The notes under the pieces are model-generated. The model did no database searches, was not told the DNA's origin, and saw nothing but the letters and a program-made list of their open reading frames with translations. The translations under genes were made by a program, and so were the position numbers. Source: Trochalopteron elliotii (Eukaryota; Chordata; Aves; Passeriformes; Leiothrichidae). Taken from it: a DNA stretch of 64,000 nucleotides. The stretch covers positions 244,285-308,284 of the forward strand of contig JANPWX010000476.1 in NCBI GenBank assembly GCA_024734555.1, given 5' to 3'. This document shows positions 1-11,437 of the stretch, in pieces (position 1 is the first letter of the stretch; the number at the start of each line of letters is the position of its first letter).

Positions 1-232
1 TGGAATCACAAAGGATTCAGTTGGAAGAGCCCTCCAGGATCATCCAGTCCCAGCTGTGCCTGGTTCCCGCCTTGTCCCCAGCCCAGAGCTCCAAGTGCCA
101 CCTCCAGCCCTGCCCTGGACATCTCCAGGGATGGGGACTCCAAACCTCCCTGGGCACTTCCAATCCCTAACCACCCTTTCCATGGGGAAATTCCTGCAGG
201 TGTCCAACCTGAGCCTCGCCTGGCACAGCTTG
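1..232 (-). mobile_element. CR1 LINE 3' fragment, cut by the window edge
   Basis: On the minus strand this reads as the 3' tail of an avian CR1 non-LTR retrotransposon. On the plus strand the order is the inverted CR1 tail: 'ggattcagttggaa', then 'gatcatccagtcc', then 'ctccctgggca', 'aaccaccctttcc', and finally 'tgtccaacctgagcctc' with 'ctggcacagcttg'. That series matches the CR1 3' untranslated region as I know it. The copy is 5'-truncated, which is usual for CR1, and has no coding capacity. The short reading frames across it on both strands are chance frames. The terminal octamer repeat would lie just before position 1. Confidence 0.88.
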
Positions 233-2732
233 CCCACTTTTCTGGGAAACAGAATTTTTTTGGGATGGGTTTAATTATTCCATTGCAGGTTCACCAGGGG
301 TGCCATGAGCATGTACTGGAAGAGGAACAGCTCTTAGAAAAGGCAGTAAGTGATCAGGTCTCCCACAGGAGGCAATTTGGGTAATGCAATCTGCTCAAAC
401 AACAAGTTCTTTAAACTTGGGAGAAAATTTCCTTGGAGCTTGAACAGGTCAATAACATTTTCCCCCATTTGGAGAGGAATAGAAAAATTAACTTTTTTTT
501 TTTTTTCTTTGCCAGCATTTGTGTTATTTAACAGCCTTTTAGAAACCCATTTCCTGGGCTATTTTAAGCTGCAGGCAGAGTTAGGAGCCCACATCTGAGT
601 GACGATTTAAATCTCTAGACAGCTCAGGAGATAAGTCAAAACAAATTTCAGGATGTTCCTCTAAAGAGCTGTTTCCACTTAAGTCAGTCCCATTGGGAGC
701 CTGGTTACAGAATCACCTAATCTGCTACACATTTTATACATTTAAACAGGTCCATTTGAAAGAAAGTTTTTGAAATTTTCTGTGCAGTGAATACATAATG
801 AATTCCACTGGAGGAGGCTGGAAATTGCTCTGTTTTTTTGCTCTTCACTTTGTTGATGTTGATAACTTTATAGTATCCTGATTTTCTTTTACTGCCATCT
901 TTCAGGCTCCACACCACGCAGCACAACTCCTCCTTTGCTCCCCAAAAATTAAATAATGCACCTAGGCTTCTGGATTGAACATTTTCAATACATCTCAGCA
1001 GAGAACTTGTCAGAGACAACTCTCAGCTCCATGATTTCCTCCTCCGCTGCCATCAAAGAACAGAATCCAGCAGATACAGAAGTTTCTTACATGAAAAGCA
1101 GCTGCATTTGCCTCTTGGTGTTTCTTAATTTAAAAAAATGTTGGCCCAACATGATCTGCAAATAATGGAGTAGAAACTGTTGAGTGGAGTCTGCCAAACT
1201 AATGTAGTGCTTGGAATTGTTCTGAAAGCTTCCTTTGTGATATTATTTTGTCCTGGATTTCCCAAATGAAACACAGAATTTGAGTTTCTTCCACCTTAAG
1301 TTCTTAACCTGCACTCTCTTCTCAACCCCATCAGCGAGCAGTGGTGAAAGCTTTGATGGATTCAGGTTCCTCACTCTGGATGTGCTTTTGACCGGAATGA
1401 ATTGTGTAACTTTTCAGCCAGGGATGGTTTATCTCCTGAAGGGAACGATGTTTCCGTGGTAGCACAAAGGTTGGTGTACTGCACTCTTTGATTTTATTTT
1501 TTTTAAGATCTTCACATTTGCAGAGGCAAAAGTAGGGCAAATGCTCTGTTCCTCTGTGTGATGGCTACTCATGTTCTCCCTCTCCTGTCCTCTGATAGAA
1601 TCTGAAGCTGAAGAGTCCACTGTGGTTGTTTCATTTGACCTTCTTCAGAACACAGCAGGAGCTTTGCTATTGATTCCTGCTTCAGGCCCTGACTTGTGGT
1701 TAGGCTGAAAGAGGTATTTTACACATCATCTATTGAAAGCACCTTGGTGTTTGAGAGGGTTAAATCCTTCCCAAGGCTCTCGAGCAGCAGTTCCAGAACT
1801 AGCTCTCAGAGCAGGTCCTGCATGTACAAACATTTCACCTCTCATCCACTCAATGGTTTTCCCTCAGCTTCTGACAGTTTCAAAGGAGGTTCTTTTTACT
1901 TTATTTATCTGATTGTCTTCTCCTGTCCCTTCTCATCAGCTGCAAAATTCCAAATAGCATCCACAGAGGTGGTAAGGCTAGAAACAGCCTCATGTGAGAA
2001 GCTGAAAAATATGTCAGAACCTTTCTTTCATCTCTCAGGTCCAAGTCCCTGCTCAGGACACAGTCCTTTACACACACCAGTGTCACACCACGTGCTCAGA
2101 TGCTTCTAAGCTTCTTCAAGGGGAGTGCTGGGAAACCAGAGTGCTCCTCTGGGAAACCAGAGTGCTCTGAAATGCTTCATGGCCTTCTGTGCTTTGTTTT
2201 CTTACCAGTGTGGTGCTGAGAAGAAAACATTCCCCACCCCATCATAATTGAGCAAAGGCAGGAGAAGAAGTGCCCTTCCCCACCTGGATTTCCCCAGGAT
2301 CTGGATGCTGGGGGTCTATAAACCCGATCAGATTTCTAAGAGGGAATTATCCCAGATTAGAGGGAAGGCAGTGGTGCTGTTTGTCCTTCCTGGTGACATG
2401 TGGCCTCACACTCAGATGTCCAGGCCCTCCTATCAGCCTGACAGCTGCTGGGGACTGTCCTCAGACTGGCTGGCAGCCAGGAAGGAGCCTGTGGGAATGC
2501 AGGGAGAGGCACCTGCTCCAACCCCCGAGACAGCAGGGCAGGAAGAGCTAATATGGGCCCCCTTAATCCTGGCTGCTGCCCTGCCTGCTCCCAGTCAGAT
2601 ACCATTGCTGGGAGCTCAGACAAAGCTCTGGAGAGGGGCTGCTCCCAGGCCCTGGCTGCAAACTGATCTGGCTGCAGATTCCTCCTTCAGCCCTGCATGG
2701 GCAGCTGGGAGTGAGGGGATGGACCCTGATCA
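233..2732. other. Single-copy stretch, no gene recognised
   Basis: I see no conserved protein, RNA gene or clear transposon here. The reading frames (at most 164 codons, at 2248-2742) are low in hydrophobic-core patterning and match nothing I know. Small details are a 14-T run at 493-506 and an imperfect tandem duplication with a 21-bp period at 2130-2167 (a 17-bp block repeated). Confidence 0.6.
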
Positions 2733-2868
2733 GTCCTGCTGAGCTCTGCTGAGCTCTGCTGAGCTCTGTTGAGCCCTGTTCAGCTCTGTTCAGCTCAGCT
2801 CAGCTCTATTCTGCTCAACTCTGCTCTGCTCAGCTCTGCTCAGTTCAGGTCTGCTCAGCTCAGCTCCA
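2733..2868. repeat. 10-bp minisatellite, unit close to gagctctgct
   Basis: About thirteen degenerate copies of a 10-bp unit. The first three copies are perfect; later ones drift to 'cagctctgtt', 'cagctcagct' and 'ctgctcaact'. The unit contains the palindrome GAGCTC. Because 10 is not a multiple of 3 and the unit lacks stop codons in several frames, it creates Ser/Ala/Gln/Leu-rich frames on one strand and Leu/Ser/Arg/Glu-rich frames on the other. These are by-products and not genes. Confidence 0.92.
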
Positions 2869-5591
2869 CAGGCAGCTTTGGGGAGGGGGATGGCCCCAGC
2901 CCGTGTTTGGAGGGAGCTGAGAGGGTTAGAAGTGTGGGAAAGGAGTGGTTGCTGCAAATCCAGGCTTTGCTCTGCCCTGGTGACAATCCTCTGGCAGCCC
3001 TTCAGAAGAGAAACCAATTGGAAGGATGGGGCTTGTACAAAGAAAGATAACTCCAGGAGTTTGATCACATCCTCCTGAGTGATGAGGTGTGACATTATTC
3101 CTCCCTGGTTTGTATCAGTGGTTCCCAAACCTCCACACAAAGTACACAGAAGTGGTGTCTTTTTCTCCCTGTATGATTAAGAGACCATATGATCCTATAG
3201 ATAGAAGTGGTAATTGACTATATTTAAAGATTAAGTCCGTGTAATGTCTTCTGAAAAGAAAAATGTTATTAAGAAAGTTGTCAATCAGAGAGTTGATGCC
3301 TTTTTTAATACAGTCTGAAAGTGTTATAATTTTAATACCCCAGAGGCCAAAGCAAATTATCAAGCTGAAATTAGAGATTAGCAATTTTCAATTTCTCTCT
3401 CATCTCTTACATTCCATCTTCCACCTTCATCTGCAGGCAGAAAAGGAGGAAAAACAGTATTTGGCATTGGAGGGGCAGCTCAGGAGCCTGGCTGTGATGA
3501 TATCCTGCCTTGAAGCTCCGTGCTGACCTCAGGAGTGCCCCGGGCAACAGAGTGTGATAAGAGCTTCGATAGAGCAGCACATTCCTGAGGGACAGGAGCT
3601 GAGGGACAGCCAGCAGCAGCAGCAGGGTGTGCAGCTGAGGATTCAGGCGCCCGGGGCTCAGCCTGTTCAGAAAATCACTTTAAGACCAACTTAGGTGCCC
3701 TGGAGTCACAGGGTGGGGGTTGTGCTTTACAGGTCATTGTGCTTCAGTGAAAACACTTTTTCCAGCCTTAGGTAGTTGGATTTTTATTGCTGAGGGTGTG
3801 CAGAGGTGTAGGTGGATTTCAGGCTCCTAAATTTAAAGGTGCCATCCTGAAAACCCCTTTTAGGTGGAGTCCAACCTTATGGGCTCTGAAACTCTAGAGG
3901 CACCAGGGTTTGTACTGTGATGCACACAGTGCTCCCGCCCGTGCACAAAATCCCTGTGTGAAGGGGCCAGGCAGACAAGAAAGGCTGCCACGCACAGAAA
4001 CTGGGCCAGGATCCCCCAATCACCAGTTTCTGTGCCAGAGGGACTTTATCCCTGAGATATTGGTGTGTCTATCTGATGAGAAAAAAGCTCTGCACAGCAG
4101 ACTGAGGTGGCTGGGGGTTTCTTTCCAAGGCAGTTGTGCACAGGGGAGCTCTGCCCTTGGACACACAATTCCTGGGCCTGGATTAGTTATTCAGGGCACT
4201 TTCAGGTGGAGTTTAATTTTTAAACTGAGAAGATGAAATCACCACAATCCCTTCAGAAGCTGCAGGAGTCTCTCAGCCCTCAGACTGCAATTTTCTGGTG
4301 GGAAATTTTCCAGCTGAAAATATGTCTTATACTGAAAAGGAGACAGCAAAGAAATTCCTCCAATACACCAAAAAGGAGAAAGACCTTGTCCTGGCCCCAT
4401 TTGACAGAACTTGTTTTGAGGAAAGAGACTGACTCATGACCCTTCCATGTAAATTCTGCTGGCTGGAGAGCTCTGCTAACAGGATCACTCCAAACTGGAG
4501 AAGTTTGGGTCTTTTCTGCCTGGCAGCACTGCTGGAACAGAAGAGGTGGGCCAGGTACCGCCATGAGTGAGCTGGGGCAGCACCAGGAAAGGTCTCTGAC
4601 TGGCATCAGCCGAAGTGGTCACCACCTGTGTGTGTCCTGCCACGCCTGCATCTTGTTCTCCTGGGCACCTGGGGACTCTGGAAGCAGGGCTCCAGCACTA
4701 CTTGCGTGTGAAATCCTTTCCCATGAGAGATGGGCCTGGTGCTGTAAAAGGGGGGTCACTGCCTTTGTGTTCTGGTCTTTCCTTCACAGACAGGAGATGT
4801 GCATTTTCTGGGGGAGGGACTGAGGCTCAGAGTAATTGAAACAGGAACAGTATTCCTCATGAACTCTGGGCTAGATGAGGGAATGAAATTCTCTGTAGTG
4901 AAATCATTGTGCTCCCATCATAATCTACTAAAACAGTCTTCATTTCCTTGGTGTGGGAAGGTTCTCTTCTCTTATTGCATTTAGCTTGAAATCAGAGCTC
5001 TCAAGCTGTTTGATGCTGGGCAGTGTTTATGCCTTGTGCTGTCATAATAAATGCCCCAGATCCATCATAAAAGCAGTTCCTTTGACACAGAGGCCAATTG
5101 GAAACTGCAGCAGAGGTGTGGGGCAGTAATGGAGATTTATTTCTTCTGCAAAGGAATTGGATTATCATCTTGTGGAGAGTTATTTTACCTTTCCCCTGCC
5201 CAGCCAAGTCAGACCAGTTACTGCCACCCCTTGTATGAAATGCACCAAGGCAGGAAAGGAGCCCAGCCCTGCACCTCACTGGCTCCTCTGGGCAGAAGAG
5301 GGTGTTTACAGAGCCTGTCCAGCAGCACATCCTCAGGATGGCCCCTACCCAAACAGCACTGTGTTCACATCATCAGGACCCTGCATTTATTGGGCCCTGT
5401 TTTACCGTGGTAGGACTTGCTCACTCCTAACTCAGCCCCATAATTTCTGGGCCTTTATATGTCTGAGGGTGAGGCAGGCTATAAAATTCTTTCAAGGATA
5501 TTTTTTATTGTGTTTTGTTTAGGATGAGCAAGTCTGCCTTTTTACTGTTTGTCAGACAACTACAGAAATTACTTCTGTGCTGGCACTCAGG
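2869..5591. other. Single-copy stretch, no gene recognised
   Basis: Apart from the AT-rich block at 3170-3400 listed separately, nothing is recognisable. The 120-codon frames near 5051-5522 overlap each other in different frames and show no domain. The segment around 5000-5110 is AT-rich and repeat-free and could also be regulatory, but nothing in it is diagnostic. Confidence 0.55.
3170..3400. promoter_or_regulatory. AT-rich repeat-free block, candidate conserved non-coding element
   Basis: This block stands out from its GC-richer flanks and carries several ATTA/TAAT cores, including 'gtggtaattgac' near 3209 and 'gcaaattatcaagc' near 3353. Such clusters are typical of developmental enhancers in vertebrate gene deserts. 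This is inference from composition only; conservation cannot be judged here. Confidence 0.2.
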
Positions 5592-5856
5592 GCGTGTAAA
5601 TCGCGTGTACACCCCGTGTAAACCGTGTGTACACCGCGTGTAAACCGTGTGTACACCGCAGGTAAACCGTGTGTACACCACATGTAAACAGTGTGTGAAC
5701 TGCATGTACACCACGTGTAAACCGCATGTACACCCCGTGTAAACCCCCCATGTACACCCTGTGTTAACCCCTTGAACACCGTGTGTACACCCCATGTAAA
5801 CTGCTCGTACAGCCCATGTAAACCCCGTGTAAACCGCTCGTACAGCTCGTGTAAAG
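5592..5856. repeat. 11-bp minisatellite with a 22-bp dimeric pattern, CpG-bearing
   Basis: About 24 copies of an 11-bp unit alternate between forms close to 'gcgtgtaaacc' and 'gtgtgtacacc', so that many copies pair into a 22-bp dimer. The array contains repeated palindromic 'gtgtacac' and repeated 'gtaaac' words, and many copies keep a CpG. The plus strand is closed by the frequent TAA. The minus strand has no stop in any frame across the array, so overlapping frames of 210, 233 and 81 codons run through it (5505-6253). Since 11 is coprime to 3, all frames encode the same 11-residue cycle rich in Val, Thr, Tyr and Phe. I regard these frames as artefacts of the repeat. Confidence 0.95.
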
Positions 5857-5960
5857 AGCTCCGGGCTGCTCCGCGCTCTGTCCGTGGTGCTGAACCTGCC
5901 CGCGGGGCGCTGCCGGAGCCGGGCGCGTCTCCGAGGAAAGTCGCTGCCGAGGGGCTCTGC
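5857..5960. promoter_or_regulatory. Short CpG cluster abutting the 11-bp array
   Basis: By hand count about 14 CpG dinucleotides fall in roughly 100 bp directly after the array, far above the surrounding sequence. Together with the CpGs inside the array it makes a CpG-rich patch of about 370 bp. It could be a small CpG island or promoter, or a GC-biased gene-conversion patch associated with the minisatellite. No TATA box or initiator could be assigned and no transcript is implied. Confidence 0.35.
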
Positions 5961-8929
5961 AGAGGTTGGGAGGGCTCTGGCTGGCTGGGCCCTGTGCTGC
6001 GCGGTGCACACAGAACCTGTGGTATGGAAGGGGCTGCAGGAGATGGCCCTGTGATCCTTAGAGGTGACTCCATCGAGCCAAGAGGGAAGGAGAAACACAG
6101 GAGTCCAATCTTGGTGTTGCTCAGGGATGTGAAACACAGGTTTGTTATGTTTAGGAAAATATAGAGGCTTTCAGCTTTAAGAGTTTCTGGCTGGCAATTC
6201 TCGCTAGTGCTGAAGCACTGAATTGAAAAAAAGGAAAAAGGAAGAAAATACATTTAGGCAAGTCTGAGAGCCTCTCCCCAACAGCTCAGAGTGGGGATTT
6301 GTGAGCTAAATATTTCCACTGAATAAGTGCTGGGTGTCTGCATGAGGGTGAGCGAGTGCAGGAAATGGGAAGTGTGGGTCACTGCCAGCTCCAGTGTGGG
6401 ACACCACTGCAATGAATGGAACTATTTGTTGAAGTGCTTTGCCACACTAATTGCTTGCATTAATTTTTTGGCAAGCAGGGTGTGTAGTTTGAGGCATGTT
6501 TGAAACCTTTGAGCTGGGTTGTGCTGTAGAGTGGAGAGGATCCTGGGCAGAAAATCAGGCAGAAAACCTCATGAAACCTTTGCAGCAAATTTCAGTCGAT
6601 TTGTTTCAATGAAATTTTAAAGGATCATTTTCAGATGGTTCAAAGCATCTGGAATCTCACATGACCTCAGCACAGGTCCCTTCAGTCCTGCAGAGCTTGT
6701 GCTGCTTTGTGCTGGTGGCTGGGATAACTCCAGCACTCAGGAATGTTCCTTGTGTATGAGGAGAAATAGGAAGGTCCTCATTTGGACCATGACTACCTGG
6801 CTGTCTTTCTGCAGGGGATATGGGTTGTTCCCCATAAATGCCTGTTCATCCTTGGCTCTGAATTGCTCTCTGAAGGTTCTTGTCTCCATTGGCAGGAAAA
6901 TTACCCCAGAGGAAATTGGTTCTTAAGCTCCAATTTAAATAATTCCTCCTCAGACCCTACCTAGTCTCTGTGTCCCTAGAGTTGATACAGCCAGTGTCCC
7001 AAGCCAGGGTTGGCTTGGATTCCCTTGGTTCTCAGCTTCCTCTGCAAATTGTGCCTCCACTGGATCCATCATCTTCTCAAGAAATAGCAGCTGACCCCCT
7101 CTCTGTGATCTCTTTCCTGTATTTTGTCTGACCTTGAGCCACTCAAGCCAAGATCCCTTTACATGAGGAGTCCCATTCACAAATATTACCAACATCCACA
7201 GGGGATTTTTAATGTTTGGGATCAGCCGGTTCTGTTGTGAGGGTAACAGACACTTCTTGCCCTGCATTTCAGCATTTCCATCAGGTGCTCACATTGTTAT
7301 GAAGCTGTCTGGTCCTCAGGTTTTACACATCACCGGCTGGAAGGTCTGAGATCAGGTAACCTGGGATAACAGGATGATATGAAATGATCAAAATCTTGAC
7401 AAATAAGGATGGAAGTTGTTATTTCTTAGTGAGTTTACTCTCCATGGTAAATGCTGCTTCTGGGGCCAAGTGTGGAAAGGGAAAGGTTTTGTAAAAAACT
7501 TGAAAAGCTGCCAGGAGATCTCTGTGTGGAAAATCCTCCTCTGCCTAGAAAATACTGTGAAACAGTTTTAGCTGCTTAAGAAGCAAAATTAGAAATCTGG
7601 ACTGGAGTGGCTGCAGTCAGGAGTGTGAAAACATCAACCACCTTTACAGCTGGGGAGCAGAGAACTGTTCATGTGCTCTGAATTAAATTGCATTTTAATC
7701 TGCAGTCTGCCTCCTCTGGATCTCTCTGAGATGACTTGCCGAGTTCAGGGGGGCTCTGAAGATGCAGATATTCCTTCATGGCTTGCTATTCCACCAGCTC
7801 TAAATTTCAGAGGCTACTCAGCACAGGAAGTCATGAAACAATTCAACTTTTCCCATTCACATGCACATGAATGGTATCATGGAATATTGCCCACATTTAG
7901 GTTATGGAAATTCATAGTCATTGACAAACCTATAGAATCTAAAACCATAAGAAACATTTACATCACACTCCTGATGCCTCCGCCAATATATTTTACTCAC
8001 GCACCTTGATATGAACACCCTAGAGAGAAGTAACCTGTCCTCTTATAAGAATATTCAGTACTGAACAAAAAAATGTTCTGAAACTGGATGGAAGTTCAAA
8101 ATCTCAACCCAAGACATCTGAAAACCAATACTTTTATTTTATGACAAAACATTTTCAAACTGAATTCTTTGCACTATTGTAACTGAAAATGTGAGTTGAA
8201 ACACTGAATTTCTGTTTCAAAAGGCCAAAGCATAATTTAGCAAGAAAGGTGGTGAAATGCATAATTTCCTATGAGAAGTTCAATTTGATGACCACGTTTT
8301 CCAAATAAAAAAAAAAAAAAAACCCAAAAGTGATGGCAAATAAGGTCAACACTTGCATACGGTCAACACTTGCATATGTCCAACACCCAAGAGCAAGCAG
8401 GAAGATTCTAGAGAAATGTAGTTTAAAATTAATTAAGAACTGCAGGTTTGCTGTGTTTTGGTTCATAGCTGTTGCTCTTGTCCTGTCACTGGGCACCACT
8501 GAAGAGTCTGGCCACCTCCTCTGACACCCCCTGCAGATATTTGTGTGTGTGTATTTTATTTGTACTTATTTGCATGTTGAGGTGAAAATGAGTTTTCATT
8601 CATCCCTTGCTGAATGAGCCGAGGCCTGGTTGGAACTGGTCCGTGATGTTATGAAGAGTGAATGTTTGCCAGAGGTGCTTACAGTGATTTGTGGATTTGT
8701 CTTGGATAAACAAGGTTTATCTCCCTGTGTGAGAAAATGAGGGAAAAGGTATCACACGGACCTTGTAACTTGTGTCCCCTATCAGTCCCGCATCCCGGGC
8801 TCTGAGCAGCACCAAGGAGTCTTTTTACAGGGGGAAAAAAAAAATAAAAAGTGATTAAGCAGCCCATTTACCAAAAAGCCATCCATAAAACACAGCCTCT
8901 CTAAGCTAACAGTGCTGTTTGTTATGTCA

Positions 8930-9265
8930 GAAGCAGCTGATAATGGCCATATTTGTTTGAGTCCTGAAATCTCTTTTGCTGGTGCATGATAATGGAGTGT
9001 GTTACATGTTCAATTAACCAAACTAATCAAATGTGCCGAGGAGAAATACAATGGGAACAAAGACCCGATCCATGCAATTCTTTGTCGGGCACGGCCTGTT
9101 TTTCATGTGATTTCCTCGTAGTGCTTTGAGCAGATTTCCCAGTGATATGCTAACAGATCCTTGACCAATTAGGGCAGGTTTGTTGCTGGATGAGTGAGAA
9201 AGGCTCCCCGAGGGCAGCTTACAACTGGATTCACCCTCCGCTGTCACTGCGAGGTGTGGGGCTGG
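8930..9265. promoter_or_regulatory. Repeat-free block, candidate conserved non-coding element
   Basis: The block has a mixed AT-rich core with 'gctgataatggcc' and 'caattaacc' plus 'aactaatcaaatg' around 9010-9032. It then changes into CpG-retaining sequence ('cccgatcc', 'gtcgggcacgg', 'ttcctcg'). Kept CpGs outside a CpG island, with homeodomain-like cores, suggest selection, but this is a reading of composition and not of conservation. Confidence 0.22.
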
Positions 9266-11420
9266 GGACAGACTCATCTCCTTTGGGCAGCGTGTGGGTC
9301 TTGGGGCAGAGAAATCAAACATGTCAAAACAACAGCTGAGCACAAACCCTGAGGTGAGAGGTGATGTCCAAACATCACAGCACGAGTGAAACTCACCAGG
9401 GGTGGAGGATGGTGCCCAGATCCTCTGGTCCCAAATGCAGTAACTCATAGTTATCCCTGTGGGACTGTGTCCCTCCTTGGCCTCCTTTGGGCTGCAAGAG
9501 CTCCAGCAATAGTTTGGCTGCCCAGGACCTGCCCAGAGCCCAAGGCAGCTGGAGACCCAGGCACAGAGACTCTGGGAAGCAGGAGAGATGATGAGATTAA
9601 CCTGAATTAACTCTCCGGAGCATCTCCGAGAGCATTTTTCCAGGCAGAAATACTCGGATTTTCTGTGGGCATCGTCAGGGGGACACCGACCAGGTGATGC
9701 CAGTTCCACAGATAAAATCAGTCTCTGGTTTAGGAAAAGGCCACCCCATGTCCAGAGAGGCAAGGTCACGTGCTGCAGGTTATTTGTTCATGAAGTGAGC
9801 ACCTGTCCATGCAGGGAACTGAAGTAGTCCAGGAGGTCCTTGGGCAGGCCTGGGAAAGCACAGCTTTGGCTCTCTGCCCCTGAACATCTAAGAAACCTCC
9901 AGAATTGACTGGGATGCCAGAAGTGAGTGTCAGTAGACTTGCATTTATTATGCAGGGACAAACTTTATGAGTCTGCAAATAGGAAAAGGTTTAAAACCAC
10001 TGCTTTAGATCAAAAGTGCTTCTGAAGAAGTTGCTTTTTTCTGCCACTAAGTGGCTCCAGATGTTGAAATATTCAACAAAATTCCTTTTCTCTTTTTTTT
10101 TTATCTTGACACACTAAGTTTCACAAGGTCAATCTGCAGCAAAGAAATCCCAGTGGTTTCTCCTCTCTGAAAAGCACCCTATTGCAACATTGAATATTAA
10201 CTGACAGAAGAGCTTGATTTGTAGCTTCAGACTATTTTGATTTTTTAAATTGCTTTCTTTTTCCTAGAACATGAGTTTCCTCTACACTTGAGGGCCATGG
10301 AAGTTTCTCTGTGTTGTGGGCAGGGTGAGAGGAGCTCCTGAGCTTTGGGAGGGGAGCTTCAGTTCTTTATTTACTCGCAGTAAGGGACAGGGCTCATCAG
10401 AATGCTGGTGGCCTTCATGGATATCCCAACTTCAGCCTTCACCCTGTCCCAGTGTATCTCTTTCTGCTGCTGGACTTCTTCCCCATTCCTTTGGTGCAGG
10501 TGAGTGATCCCCAGCTGGGAGTCCAGGCTGGATTTTGGGTGACAGAGGCTGGAGGAATTCCTATCTCCTTTCAGACACACAGTGGGAAGAACAGATGGTC
10601 ACCATGCAGAAATGCTCCTTCCTCTCCGGGGTGCTGGAAGTGCAGCCAGCACAGCTGCACTGGCGATTATTTGTGCCTGGATGGCTGCATCCTTCTTGAG
10701 CATTTGGAAGAAGATCAAAACTACATAAACCTCTGCAATAACATTCATGTGTTAGGTATTCCCACGTACTGGGGATGGTTGTGTTCCTCTGGGTCCTGGG
10801 GAAAGCCCTGCTTGGTCAGTGCCTACAAACCCTTTTACTGCAAAAGTCCCTCCAAAAGTCAGATGTTTCTTTCCTGCTCCACTGAAGCACAACTCTCCCA
10901 GCTGCCACCAAGCCTGTTATTTCATTTTTCCTGCCCCCAGAATAAAGCTGCCCTGAAAGCACCACTTCTATGAATCATTTCTTTTGTCAGCAACTGGCAT
11001 TTTTCTCTTGATTTGGGACATTTGCCCCCAGGTCTATTCCAAATTGCTCTGGCTTCTTGGGTTTCTTCTGCAGTGGACAGAGATGTTTGGGGATTGGCTC
11101 TGGGGTGCTGGCAGGCTCCAGCAGCTCTGCCAGGCAGGTTCTGCACTGCTGTTGGCCAGGCTCCCTGCAGGGATTGGGGAGAACAGACACCAGTGCACTG
11201 CTGTGGTCTGGGGGCAGAGCCCAGGGAGCACACACAGGCTGGAGGGCAGAGGTGCAAAGCTGCCCCAAAGCCTTCTTGGAAATTATCTCCACCAGCTCCC
11301 CAGCTGGCTTTGGAACCCCAGCATCCCATTCCTGGTTGCACTGGGTCCATGGGGCTCTGGGTGCCAGCGCAGGAATGTGCTCTCTTGCCCTTCATCCGTG
11401 TGAACTGAGCCCAGGGCAGA

Positions 11421-11437
11421 GGGCGGGGGGGGGGGGG
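11421..11437 (+). repeat. G-run, potential G-quadruplex
   Basis: A GGG, a C and then 13 consecutive G on the plus strand, flanked by purine-rich sequence (gggcaga before, agaaaggaaggg after). A run this long can fold as a G-quadruplex on the plus strand. It is also a likely site of sequencing length error, so the exact G count is uncertain. Confidence 0.8.

Noticed and set aside
10081..10110. Homopolymer A/T runs as retrogene poly(A) tails (also 8307, 13809, 27891, 38333)
   Set aside because: No processed gene copy or target-site duplication is visible next to any of them.
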